Positions 50,156-58,701 of a DNA stretch of 64,000 nucleotides are shown here, piece after piece. The translations under genes and the position numbers were made by a program. How positions within the stretch are numbered: the first letter of the stretch is position 1; each line of letters begins with the position of its first letter. Origin of the DNA: Pseudaeromonas aegiceratis. Its GTDB lineage: Bacteria; Pseudomonadota; Gammaproteobacteria; Enterobacterales; Aeromonadaceae. The notes below the pieces were generated by a model, which was not told the DNA's origin, searched no databases, and was given only the letters and a program-made list of their open reading frames with translations. The stretch is from the NCBI RefSeq assembly GCF_046254905.1, contig NZ_CP158016.1, positions 1,116,001 through 1,180,000 on the forward strand, given 5' to 3'.

Positions 50156-51169
50156 ATGCCGTCCATCACAGGATTTCGAGTCATGCCACAGCAGGGTGCA
50201 GGGGAGGGATTCAATCCGCACGGCTCGCACCATTTGCGTGCGGTGAGTGCCGATGATGCCGATGAGCACGCCAATAACCTCACCGACTGGCAGCAGCAAT
50301 ATGACCAGGTTTCCGCCGGGGCGTTTCGCGGCACCCTGCTGGAACGGCATCAGGGACAGCTGCAGTTGTTCTGCGAGGCCACCAGCCAAGCGGTGCGGCA
50401 ATCCTGTTGTGTGCCGGAAGGATCCCTATGGCTGGGACTGCCGGTGCAGGTGGCTCAGGAGATCCGCATCAATGGTCGTCAGGCGCCGCAGCATGCCCTG
50501 CTGACCCGTCCCGGTGGGGTGGAATTTGAGCTCATCACCCCGGCCTCTTATGCCATCTACGGCATAGTGGTGCCCAAGGCTGCCCTGCTGCAGCTGGCCG
50601 GCCAGCTGGGCTGTCAGATCGACTGGGGAAATCTGGGCCAAGAGCCCCTGTGGCAGGCCACCCCCCAGGCCTACCAGCGCTGTTGCCAGCTGCTGGCCCG
50701 CTGCCTGGATCCGGCGGCCGACAGCGCCCCGCCGGACGGCGCCGTGCTGAGTTTCGTGCTGGATCTGCTGGATAGCGCCCAGCTGGAACCCTTGGCGGCG
50801 CGCAGTCATGGCCGGCGGCTGAAGGTGGTGGCCGCCGCCCGGGATAAGGTGTTGGCCGACCCCCAGCAGGCCAGCATAGCCCAGCTGTGCCAGCAGCTGG
50901 CCGTCAGCCGGCGCACCCTGCAATACTGCTTCGAGACGGTGACCGGGCAGAGCCCGCTGCATTACCTGCGCGCCCTGCGGCTGAACGCCGTGCGCCGTGC
51001 CTTGCTGCGCGGCGAAGGCCGGGTGACCGAGGTGGCGGCCGCCTGGGGCTTTGACCATCCCAGTCAGTTTGCCAGTGACTATCGCCAGCTTTTCGGCTGT
51101 CTGCCCTCCCAGACGCGGGAGGCACATGCGGGCATGGATGTTTCAGTTGAGGCCGGATTGGTCAATTAA
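50156..51169 (+). CDS. eutR: AraC-family ethanolamine regulator, EutR-like
   Basis: The 337-residue product aligns with E. coli EutR: NLTDWQQQYDQVSAGAFRGTL, RQSCCVPEGSLWLGLP and TRPGGVEFELITP in the sensor half, then an AraC helix-turn-helix pair (LCQQLAVSRRTLQYCFETVTG; WGFDHPSQFASDYRQLFG). EutR activates eut genes when ethanolamine and B12 are present. It is divergent from eat. The ATG at 50156 with GAGGGGG is preferred to GTG 50135. Confidence 0.86.
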   Translation: MPSITGFRVMPQQGAGEGFNPHGSHHLRAVSADDADEHANNLTDWQQQYDQVSAGAFRGTLLERHQGQLQLFCEATSQAVRQSCCVPEGSLWLGLPVQVAQEIRINGRQAPQHALLTRPGGVEFELITPASYAIYGIVVPKAALLQLAGQLGCQIDWGNLGQEPLWQATPQAYQRCCQLLARCLDPAADSAPPDGAVLSFVLDLLDSAQLEPLAARSHGRRLKVVAAARDKVLADPQQASIAQLCQQLAVSRRTLQYCFETVTGQSPLHYLRALRLNAVRRALLRGEGRVTEVAAAWGFDHPSQFASDYRQLFGCLPSQTREAHAGMDVSVEAGLVN

Positions 51170-51218
51170 GAAAGGTAATGCCGAGGTTAACCTGGGTTTT
51201 CCTCTGTAAAGCAGAGCA

Positions 51219-51474
51219 AAGAAAGGGTGTCCGTCTTCACATTTCAATTGTAACTATCTGTATTAAATCACATTTAATCTTCTGTTGCGTTGTCCTCTCA
51301 CACCTCACGTCGTGCAATTGTCTGGCGGGACAAGAGCCCGCGATTGTCAGGAGTGCGCATCGGACATGGACGATCCTCTCGTTTGAGTCTCGATGCAGAC
51401 AATCGATAACGACACATACAACATCAAGTGATCGAGTGACAGAAGGAATGTCTCATCATGAAACTGCAATGTCT
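51219..51474 (+). repeat. Upstream leader shared by the two amylase genes, copy 1
   Basis: A block at 51219-51243 (AAGAAAGGGTGTC then TTCACATT) and one at 51419-51474, covering the ribosome-binding site and first 17 coding bases, recur ahead of the second amylase gene. The proximal 56 bp differ at one base. Between them the leaders are diverged but keep CGTGCAATT. No clear -35/-10 or MalT box stands out. Confidence 0.75.
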
Positions 51475-52747
51475 GGCACTAAGCGTGCTAATGGCCGCGG
51501 CGTTTAACGCCCAGGCCGACATACCGGAAAACAACACCGCCATCATACTGCAAGGGTTCCACTGGGAGTCGGCTGCGGATGGCGACTGGTATACCCAGGT
51601 GGAGGCCAACGCCGACGAGATTGCCGATGCCGGCTTTGACATGATCTGGTTGCCGCCGCCTTCCCAGGCTGGCTCCGACGAAGGTTACCTGCCCGAGCAG
51701 CTCAACGATCTCAACTCCAACTACGGCACCGAAACCGAGTTGGCCAGCCTGATCACCACGCTGCATAACGATGGCATAGAGGTGCTGGCCGATGTGGTGA
51801 TCAACCACCGCAACGGCACCGGCAGCTGGTGTGGCTTCGCCAATCCCAGTTGGAGCACCCAGGCCATCACCTCGGACGACGAGGCCTGGACCGACTCCAG
51901 CTCCGACTGCAGCGGCACGGCCGGCAATGCCGACTCCGGTGACGGCTACTCCGCCGCCCGGGATATCGACCACAGTCAGAGCTTCGTGCAGACCAGCATC
52001 GAAGACTGGATGAACAATGTGCTCAAGGGCGTGGGCTTCGACGGTTGGCGCTACGACTACGTCAAGGGCTATGACGGCAGCTACGTGGAGATCTACAACA
52101 ACGCCACGGATCCTTCCTTCAGCGTGGGGGAATACTGGAGCACCCTGTGCTATTACGACGACAGCTGTTCCGACGGCACGTATCCCAATGCCCACCGCCA
52201 GTTGCTGATGAACTGGATCGATGCCACCGGCGGCACCAGTGCGGTGTTTGACTTCACCACCAAGGGGCTGCTGAACCGGGCACTGGAGACCTATGACTAT
52301 TCCGTGCTGGAAGATTCAGACGGTAATCCCCAGGGCGCCATCGGCTGGTGGCCGTCCCACTCGGTGACCTTTGTGGACAACCACGATACCGGTCCCAGCG
52401 AGAGCTGCAGCAGCGGGCAGAACTACTGGCCGGTGCCCTGTGACAAGGTGATGCAGGCCTATGCCTATATCCTGACTCACCCCGGGATACCGTCCGTCTA
52501 CTATGCCCACTACTTCAACTGGAATCTGGGGAGCCAGATCAAGAGCCTGATGGCCCTGCGCAAGGACCAGGGGATCAACTCCGACTCCAGCGTGACCATA
52601 GACACCGCCACCCAGGGGCTGTATGCCGCCTACATCGACGGCAAGGTGGCCATGAAGATGGGCAGCACCGATTGGACACCTAGTGGTGACAATTGGACCC
52701 TGTACCAATCCGGTACCGACTGGGCCGTATGGTACAAGTCGGAATAA
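51458..52747 (+). CDS. Secreted alpha-amylase (GH13), short form
   Basis: This 429-residue protein has a signal peptide cut near FNAQA-D (residue 20) and a GH13 barrel with all four conserved regions: DVVINHRNG, GFDGWRYDYVKG (nucleophile Asp200), SVGEYW (acid/base Glu225) and FVDNHDT (Asp310). A short C-terminal beta domain ends the protein. It cuts internal alpha-1,4 bonds of starch. AGAAGGAA precedes the ATG. It lacks the extra C-terminal domain of its tandem paralogue. Confidence 0.94.
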   Translation: MKLQCLALSVLMAAAFNAQADIPENNTAIILQGFHWESAADGDWYTQVEANADEIADAGFDMIWLPPPSQAGSDEGYLPEQLNDLNSNYGTETELASLITTLHNDGIEVLADVVINHRNGTGSWCGFANPSWSTQAITSDDEAWTDSSSDCSGTAGNADSGDGYSAARDIDHSQSFVQTSIEDWMNNVLKGVGFDGWRYDYVKGYDGSYVEIYNNATDPSFSVGEYWSTLCYYDDSCSDGTYPNAHRQLLMNWIDATGGTSAVFDFTTKGLLNRALETYDYSVLEDSDGNPQGAIGWWPSHSVTFVDNHDTGPSESCSSGQNYWPVPCDKVMQAYAYILTHPGIPSVYYAHYFNWNLGSQIKSLMALRKDQGINSDSSVTIDTATQGLYAAYIDGKVAMKMGSTDWTPSGDNWTLYQSGTDWAVWYKSE

Positions 52748-53172
52748 TGGGTTCCTATTGGTTGGCCGGCGTCTCGGCCACCTGACTGTTCCCCCCGCTC
52801 AGATCCTGCGGGGCGGGGGGACAGTATCACCATCGGTCTCATATGGATTTCATCCCTGAGAGCTGAGTGCCCTGGTCAGAACATGGCGCCGGCTTGGTCA
52901 CATTCCGCCCACTCCGTAAGGCCGCGTTAAGAAAGGGTGTCAGTATTCACATTCCCTTGATGCAAGGTAAACCTTCCTCACAAATCTTCGCTTTTCCCGT
53001 TGTTTTGGCCAGACCGGAGTCGTGCAATTACTCAGCGCGGTACAGTCCGCGGTCTGCCAGCCCCGCAGGACGCACATCCTGATATGGATTATCTGCGCGT
53101 CCTAGCGCTGTGCTCATAACAAGCTCCATCCAACAACATCAAGTGATCGAGTGACAGAAGGAATGTCTCACC
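52748..53172 (+). other. Intergenic region between the two amylase genes
   Basis: No gene is supported in these 425 bases. A G/C-run hairpin (CTGT-CCCCCC-GC arms, 52786-52824) lies soon after the first amylase stop codon but lacks a T-run. From about 52929 on, the sequence is the second copy of the amylase leader. A 71-codon open frame at 52867-53082 lies in this leader and is not believed to be coding. Confidence 0.7.
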
Positions 53173-53189
53173 ATGAAACTGCAATGTCT
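52929..53189 (+). repeat. Upstream leader shared by the two amylase genes, copy 2
   Basis: It carries the same AAGAAAGGGTGTC...TTCACATT block (52929-52953) and the same proximal 56 bp (53134-53189) as copy 1, at nearly the same distance from the start codon. The duplication therefore included the control region, and the conserved blocks are the best candidates for regulatory sites. Confidence 0.75.
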
Positions 53190-55062
53190 CGCCCTGTCGG
53201 TGTTGACGGCCTTGGCGTTTAACGCTCAGGCCGACATACCGGAAAACAATACGGATATTTTGCTACAAGGGTTCCACTGGAACTCGGCTTCGGAAGGCGA
53301 CTGGTATACCCAGGTGGAGGCCAACGCCGACGAGATTGCCGACGCCGGCTTTGACATGATCTGGCTGCCGCCCCCCTCCCAGGCCGGCTCAGACGAAGGT
53401 TACCTGCCCGAGCAGCTCAACGACCTCAACTCCAACTACGGCACCGAAACCGAACTCTCCAGCCTGATCAGCACCCTGCACGACAAGGGGGTTGAGGTAC
53501 TGGCGGATATCGTCATCAACCACCGCAACGGCAGCGGCAGCTGGTGTGGTTTCGCCAATCCCAGCTGGAGCACTCAGGCCATCACCTCGGATGACGAGGC
53601 CTGGACTGCCTCCGGTTCAGATTGCAGCGGCACCCCCGGCAATGCCGACTCCGGTGACGGCTACTCCGCCGCCCGGGACATAGACCACAGCCAGAGCTTC
53701 GTGCAGACCAGCATCGAAGACTGGATGAACAATGTGCTCAAGGGGGTGGGTTTTGACGGTTGGCGCTACGACTACGTCAAGGGTTACAGCGGCAGCTACG
53801 TGGGGATCTACAACAACGCCACGGATCCCTATTTCAGTGTCGGCGAATACTGGAGCACCCTGTGTTACACGGGGGATAGCTGCTCCAGCGGCAGCTACCC
53901 GGATGCCCACCGCCAGTTGTTGATCAACTGGGTGGACGCCACCGGTGGCACCAGCGCCGTGTTTGACTTCACCACCAAGGGGCTGCTGAACCGGGCACTG
54001 GAAACCTACAACTACTCTGTGCTGGAAGACTCCGACGGTAAGCCCCAGGGTGCCATCGGCTGGTGGCCGTCCCACTCGGTGACCTTCGTGGACAACCACG
54101 ATACCGGTCCCAGCGAAAGCTGCAGCAGCGGGCAGAACTACTGGCCCGTGCCCTGTGACAAGGTGATGCAGGCCTATGCCTATATCCTGACCCACCCGGG
54201 TGTACCGTCTGTCTACTACGCCCACTACTTTAACTGGGGCCTGGGCACCCAGATCAAGAGCCTGATGGCCCTGCGCAAGGCCCAGGGGATCAACTCCGAC
54301 TCCACCGTCACCATCGACACCGCCACCCAAGGGCTGTATGCCGCCTACATCGACGGCAAGGTGGCCATGAAGATGGGCAGCACCGACTGGTCACCCAGCG
54401 GCGATAACTGGGAACTGTATCAATCCGGTACCGATTGGGCGGTGTGGCAGAAGGTCGAGGATACCGACGAGGAGACCGACACCAGCGACTATCAGCGCAC
54501 CGTGCTGCTGGTTTACGGTGAGACGGCCTCCGGCGAGGACATGTTTGTCCGGGGCGGTATCGATCATACCTATGCGGCCAACAGCCTGGGTCTGACCTGC
54601 ACCGAGAGCAACTACGAGTGCGCCATTCCCATCGTGCACAACAACCTGCTCAATGCCACCACGGCACCCTGGAAGGCGAACGACAACTACCTGGATTGGT
54701 ACGGTGCCGAGTCATCCCAGAGTACCGATGCCGTCGGCACCGCCATGGATTGGACCACGGATGTATGGCCCTCCAGCTGGGGTGATGAGAAGACGGTAGC
54801 GGTGGATGGCTATGGTGTTGAGGAGCTGAACACCTACGGTCAGCACTACTGGATGCTGGACGTGCAGATGGACTGCTCCAAGGCGGTGGACGGGGTCTGG
54901 TTTGAGTTCAAGACCTACATCAAGAACGGCGCCGGTTGGGAAGCGGATGTCAGCCAGTCCGACACCCCCTACACCAGCGGCAATCACTTCGCCAAGTGCG
55001 GTAAGGTCAACGTGTTCCAACGCGGCGTGAGTGATCCTGTCAGCATTCATGACTTCCCCTGA
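53173..55062 (+). CDS. Secreted alpha-amylase (GH13) with extra C-terminal domain
   Basis: The 629-residue product is nearly the same as the upstream amylase through residue 425, with the same catalytic Asp200, Glu225 and Asp310 and the same signal peptide. An acidic linker (about 428-442, EDTDEETDTSD) leads to a further domain of some 185 residues. That domain contains LVYGETASGEDMFVRGGIDH and NDNYLDWYGAE and paired cysteines. A similar tail occurs on amylases of marine bacteria; starch binding is plausible but not shown. It is followed by a strong terminator. Confidence 0.94.
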   Translation: MKLQCLALSVLTALAFNAQADIPENNTDILLQGFHWNSASEGDWYTQVEANADEIADAGFDMIWLPPPSQAGSDEGYLPEQLNDLNSNYGTETELSSLISTLHDKGVEVLADIVINHRNGSGSWCGFANPSWSTQAITSDDEAWTASGSDCSGTPGNADSGDGYSAARDIDHSQSFVQTSIEDWMNNVLKGVGFDGWRYDYVKGYSGSYVGIYNNATDPYFSVGEYWSTLCYTGDSCSSGSYPDAHRQLLINWVDATGGTSAVFDFTTKGLLNRALETYNYSVLEDSDGKPQGAIGWWPSHSVTFVDNHDTGPSESCSSGQNYWPVPCDKVMQAYAYILTHPGVPSVYYAHYFNWGLGTQIKSLMALRKAQGINSDSTVTIDTATQGLYAAYIDGKVAMKMGSTDWSPSGDNWELYQSGTDWAVWQKVEDTDEETDTSDYQRTVLLVYGETASGEDMFVRGGIDHTYAANSLGLTCTESNYECAIPIVHNNLLNATTAPWKANDNYLDWYGAESSQSTDAVGTAMDWTTDVWPSSWGDEKTVAVDGYGVEELNTYGQHYWMLDVQMDCSKAVDGVWFEFKTYIKNGAGWEADVSQSDTPYTSGNHFAKCGKVNVFQRGVSDPVSIHDFP

Positions 55063-55103
55063 TGGGGCAGTGGCCGGTTGACCAAGATGTCAACCTAATC
55101 TCA

Positions 55104-55131
55104 AGGGGCGCCAATGGCGCCCCTCTTTTTT
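55104..55131 (+). terminator. Terminator after the second amylase gene
   Basis: A 9-bp stem (AGGGGCGCC/GGCGCCCCT), loop AAT, is followed by C and six T. It should close amylase transcripts. Confidence 0.9.
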
Positions 55132-55143
55132 GTGCCGGCGCGG

Positions 55144-57138
55144 TTAGGCGGGATCATAGTGGGCTAACAGGCCGTGGGGCTGTTCAGCGGGTAAGCGGTT
55201 GTCCTGCTCATCCTCTGCCAGGCGGAAGTAGGCCACCTGGGCCATCAGCTGCTGGGCCTGCTGACTCATCTGGCCGGCGGTGGCGGCCAGCTGCTCGCTG
55301 GCGGCGGCTCCTTGCTGGGCGGTGAGATTCAGCTGGTTCATGGCCACCTCGATCTGCCGGGTCCCCGTGGCCTGCTCCTGGCTGGCGGCCAGGATCTGTT
55401 GTAGCCGTTCGTCGGTTTGTCGGATAAGCGGCAACATCTGTTCCAGTGCCTGGCCGGCGCCCTCCGCCTGCCGGGCGCTGCCCTGGGTCAGGTCGCCGAT
55501 CTCCTTGGCCGCCACCTGGCTGCGTTCGGCCAGCTGACGCACCTCACCCGCCACCACCGCAAAGCCGCGCCCCTGGCTGCCGGCCCGGGCCGCCTCGATG
55601 GCGGCATTCAAGGCCAGCAGGTTGGTCTGATAGGCGATGTCGTCGATGACCTGCACCTTGCGGGCGATGAGCCCCATGTCGGTGACTGTCTGTTGCACCT
55701 GCTGGCCGCTCTGCCTGGCCTGCTGATTCACCTGCCTGGCCAGGCGGGCGGTGTCATCGGCCTGCTGGCCGTTGCGGTCTATGGTGGCGTTCATCTGCTC
55801 CACCGCCGCCGAAGACTCTTCCACGGCGGCGGCTTGTTCGCTGACCCCCTGGGCCAGGGCATGGGCGGTGGCACTCAGCTGCTCCGCCTGACTCTGCAGG
55901 CACTGGCTGCTTTGCTGCACCTGCTGCAGGGTTGCCGACAGGCTGTGGCGCATCTGCCCCAGGGCCGATACCAACTGGCCTATCTCATCGCCGCTATGGG
56001 GGGTGAAACCCACCGTCAGATCCCCGGCCGCCAGCCGCTGGGTGCCGGCCAGAGCCTCGTTCAAGGGGCGGCTGATCCAGCGCCGGCTGACCCATTGCAT
56101 CAGGCCAAACACCAGGGCCACCAGCACTGGGATACCCCAGTAGAGGGTATGGAGGATGGCCTGACTCTCCCGGATGATCTCGTCTTCATAGCTGCTGGCG
56201 GCGATGATCCAGTGCCACTGGGGATAATGTTGGAAGACCGCCACCTTGTTCCTGGGCTGGGTCTCGCCGCGATCTGGGTTCTGCCAGGGATAGTGGATGA
56301 CGCCATCGCCGGTCTGCAGCATCTGGCGAATGAAGTAGTGGCCGTTGGCATCCTGGCTGTCGGCGATGTTCTTGCCCACCAGGGACGGGTGGATCACCAG
56401 GGTACCGGCCTGGGGGCCGTCGCTGGCGTCCAGCACATAGACATAGCCGGTGTCACCCACCTTGATCTGGCGGATCTTCTCCCGCAACAGCGCCAGGCCC
56501 TGGCTGAAATCCAGCCCGACAAACAGCACGGCGATGACACTGCCACCCTGGTCCAGCACCGGCTGATAGCTGTTGAAGTAGTCCCTGCCAAACAGCCAGG
56601 CACGGCCCAGGTAGGGGCGGCCGGCCAGCAGGGCCGCGTGGGCCGGGTGCTGGGCTCCCAGCCAGCTGCCCACCACCCGTTGGCCCTGCTGATCCCGCAA
56701 CGAGGTGCTGATGCGGGCGAAGTCATCCCCCTGGCGGACGAACAGGGTGGCCACCACGCCGTTGTCGGCATGCTGCTGGCTGAAGTCGTCCACCAGGCCG
56801 GTGTCGCCATTGAGCAGCTGCTCACCGGCGTAGAGGGCCGGCAGGTTGAGATCGCCGGCGGGCAGGCTGTGCCGCGAGTCCAGGTGCAGCTCTCCCCCTA
56901 ACCGGCGGGCAAACTGCTGGGCCAGCTGCCGGGCCTGCTGCTCAAGGCTGAGCCGGTAGAAGTCCACCGTGGTGGCCACCAGCTGGGTCTGTTGTTGCAA
57001 GTCCGCCAGGCTGCGGGATTCGAGGGCCTGGCGGATGCGTTCACCCAGCAGCAGGCAGGCGATCAGCAGACAGAGGCTGATCACCGTCAGTTGCAGGGCG
57101 GCGAGCTTGGTGCCGAGGCGGAGGGAGTGGGGTGTCAT
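55144..57138 (-). CDS. Methyl-accepting chemotaxis protein with a periplasmic Cache-type sensor
   Basis: This 664-residue chemoreceptor has span 1 at about 12-32, a large periplasmic sensor (about 35-330, with GDTGYVYVLDASDG and a late WHWIIAASSYEDE typical of Cache domains), span 2 at about 333-350, a HAMP domain and the cytosolic signalling hairpin with DDIAYQTNLLALNAAIEAARAG at its tip. There is no CheR-docking pentapeptide at the C-terminus. The ligand is unknown. It is next to amylase and nif genes, but nothing links it to either. The ATG at 57138 has AAGGAGC. Confidence 0.92.
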   Translation of the reverse strand: MTPHSLRLGTKLAALQLTVISLCLLIACLLLGERIRQALESRSLADLQQQTQLVATTVDFYRLSLEQQARQLAQQFARRLGGELHLDSRHSLPAGDLNLPALYAGEQLLNGDTGLVDDFSQQHADNGVVATLFVRQGDDFARISTSLRDQQGQRVVGSWLGAQHPAHAALLAGRPYLGRAWLFGRDYFNSYQPVLDQGGSVIAVLFVGLDFSQGLALLREKIRQIKVGDTGYVYVLDASDGPQAGTLVIHPSLVGKNIADSQDANGHYFIRQMLQTGDGVIHYPWQNPDRGETQPRNKVAVFQHYPQWHWIIAASSYEDEIIRESQAILHTLYWGIPVLVALVFGLMQWVSRRWISRPLNEALAGTQRLAAGDLTVGFTPHSGDEIGQLVSALGQMRHSLSATLQQVQQSSQCLQSQAEQLSATAHALAQGVSEQAAAVEESSAAVEQMNATIDRNGQQADDTARLARQVNQQARQSGQQVQQTVTDMGLIARKVQVIDDIAYQTNLLALNAAIEAARAGSQGRGFAVVAGEVRQLAERSQVAAKEIGDLTQGSARQAEGAGQALEQMLPLIRQTDERLQQILAASQEQATGTRQIEVAMNQLNLTAQQGAAASEQLAATAGQMSQQAQQLMAQVAYFRLAEDEQDNRLPAEQPHGLLAHYDPA

Positions 57139-57232
57139 GGTGGCTCCTTGCCGACGGGCCACGCTTGGGGCCCTTAGAGTGTCCGGTCATCACAAGCATA
57201 GACGCTGACACCGGCACCACCATGACGGCCGG

Positions 57233-57442
57233 TCAGCTGGTCTGCAGCACCAGACAGCCCACCAGCAGGCCGAGCACCAGGCCCAGCTTACTGCTGACCC
57301 AGATCAGGTGGCGGTGCTTGTAGCGGGGCACCAGATCCGTGGTTTGCAGGGTGATGATGGTGCCGAGCACCACGACGGCAAAGGTCACGACGGCCGCCAT
57401 CAACAGATGGGGCAGGCTGTGCAGGGTATCGGGGGGGAGCAT
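57233..57442 (-). CDS. Small hypothetical two-span membrane protein
   Basis: The product has 69 residues, with hydrophobic helices at about 12-30 (LMAAVVTFAVVVLGTIITL) and 51-67. I recognise no family. AAAGGAGT before the ATG at 57442 supports translation; the longer frame to 57496 has no such signal. It is transcribed away from nifH. Confidence 0.65.
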   Translation of the reverse strand: MLPPDTLHSLPHLLMAAVVTFAVVVLGTIITLQTTDLVPRYKHRHLIWVSSKLGLVLGLLVGCLVLQTS

Positions 57443-57577
57443 GGCGACTCCTTTAGATGATGGGCCTAACAGTTCGGCGCCCAGTCTAGTCTCCACCTCA
57501 TGGTGAGAACTTGATCTCGATTAGCATCCGGGGCATTGGCCGGCGGTCAAACCATGCGACATAGGTCGCAAAACTTG

Positions 57578-57593
57578 TGTACTGATCCGCACA
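57578..57593 (+). promoter_or_regulatory. NifA upstream activator sequence of nifHDK
   Basis: TGT-ACTGATCCGC-ACA is a perfect TGT-N10-ACA site inside the wider palindrome TTGTG/CACAA. It lies about 95 bp before the -24 element, the usual distance for NifA acting through a DNA loop. An A/T-rich stretch at 57643-57661 between the two could hold IHF, but no strong IHF match is seen. Confidence 0.85.
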
Positions 57594-57687
57594 ATTGGTT
57601 TGGCTTTGTGTCGTTTGCCGAGGTCGACAAAATGCGATGCCAGTTAAAAAACCTTATTTAACAGTTGCTTGACTTAAGACGGCACGC

Positions 57688-57703
57688 TGGTACGTCACGT
57701 GCA
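57688..57703 (+). promoter_or_regulatory. Sigma-54 promoter of nifHDK
   Basis: TGGTACGTCACGTGCA has GG at -24 and GC at -12 with the required 10 bp between, and differs from the consensus TGGYACRYNNNTTGCA at one position. Transcription would begin near 57714, about 28 nt before nifH. Confidence 0.92.
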
Positions 57704-57741
57704 GTAGTAAAGGCGTCAACTGTCATTTAAGGAGAAACGAC

Positions 57742-58626
57742 ATGGCTATTCGTCAATGTGCTATCTACGGTAAGGGCGGTATCGGTAAGTCTACCACCAC
57801 CCAGAACCTGGTGTCTGCCCTGGCTGAAATGGGTAAGAAGGTGATGATCATCGGTTGTGACCCCAAGGCCGACTCTACCCGTCTGATCCTGCACGCAAAG
57901 GCGCAGAACACCATCATGGAAATGGCCGCCGAAGTCGGCTCCGTTGAAGATCTGGAACTCGAAGACGTGCTGCAGATCGGTTACGGCGGTGTTCGCTGTG
58001 CCGAATCTGGTGGTCCGGAGCCGGGGGTTGGTTGTGCCGGTCGTGGTGTTATCACCGCCATCAACTTCCTGGAAGAAGAAGGCGCCTACGCCGACGATCT
58101 GGACTTCGTGTTCTATGACGTACTGGGTGACGTAGTGTGTGGCGGTTTCGCCATGCCCATCCGCGAAAACAAGGCTCAGGAAATCTACATCGTTTGCTCC
58201 GGCGAGATGATGGCCATGTACGCGGCCAACAACATCTCCAAGGGTATCGTGAAGTACGCCAAGTCCGGCTCCGTCCGCCTGGGTGGCCTGATCTGTAACT
58301 CCCGTAAGACCGACCGCGAAGACGAGCTGATCATCGCTCTGGCTGAGAAGCTGGGCACCCAGATGATCCACTTCGTACCCCGCGACAACATCGTACAGCG
58401 CGCCGAAATCCGTCGTATGACCGTTATCGAATACGATCCCACCTGCCAACAGGCCGACGAATACCGCGCCCTGGCCCGCAAGGTGGTGGACAACAAGCTG
58501 CTGGTTGTGCCGACCCCCGTCACCATGGACGAACTCGAAGCCCTGCTGATGGAATTCGGCATCATGGATGCCGAAGACGAGTCCATCGTCGGCAAGACTG
58601 CCGCCGAAGAGGCCTTGGCCCAATAA
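57742..58626 (+). CDS. nifH: Nitrogenase iron protein (dinitrogenase reductase) NifH
   Basis: This 294-residue protein has the P-loop GKGGIGKSTTT (10-20) and cluster ligands Cys98 and Cys133; the [4Fe-4S] cluster bridges two subunits. Arg101 in GCAGRGV is the target of DraT. It passes electrons to the MoFe protein with ATP hydrolysis. TAAGGAG precedes the ATG. Third-position choices favour C but include more T than the neighbours, as usual for a very highly expressed gene. Confidence 0.99.
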   Translation: MAIRQCAIYGKGGIGKSTTTQNLVSALAEMGKKVMIIGCDPKADSTRLILHAKAQNTIMEMAAEVGSVEDLELEDVLQIGYGGVRCAESGGPEPGVGCAGRGVITAINFLEEEGAYADDLDFVFYDVLGDVVCGGFAMPIRENKAQEIYIVCSGEMMAMYAANNISKGIVKYAKSGSVRLGGLICNSRKTDREDELIIALAEKLGTQMIHFVPRDNIVQRAEIRRMTVIEYDPTCQQADEYRALARKVVDNKLLVVPTPVTMDELEALLMEFGIMDAEDESIVGKTAAEEALAQ

Positions 58627-58635
58627 GGACGCACC

Positions 58636-58654
58636 GGCCGGCCTCGCGCCGGCC
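58636..58654 (+). repeat. Hairpin in the nifH-nifD gap
   Basis: GGCCGGC, loop CTCGC, GCCGGCC: a stable 7-bp stem without a T-run just after nifH. Such hairpins protect the nifH part of the mRNA and help explain the excess of NifH over NifDK. Confidence 0.6.
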
Positions 58655-58701
58655 AGGTGTTGGCTCATTGCATCAACTGCAATCGTTGCAAGGAATTCGC
58701 T

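Noticed and set aside
51219..51243. CRP site in the amylase leaders
   Set aside because: Only the TCACA half-site is present; the left half does not match at the required distance.
51178..51507. 109-codon frame in the first amylase leader
   Set aside because: It runs into the amylase gene in another frame, has no good initiation site, and the matching frame in the second leader (52867-53082) follows from DNA homology of the leaders.
57608..57636. Second NifA site ahead of nifH (TGT...ACA near 57609-57631)
   Set aside because: The spacer is longer than 10 bp in every register.
57680..57695. Alternative sigma-54 promoter beginning CGGCAC upstream of nifH
   Set aside because: It has CG and not GC at the -12 position; the site at 57688-57703 fits with one mismatch.
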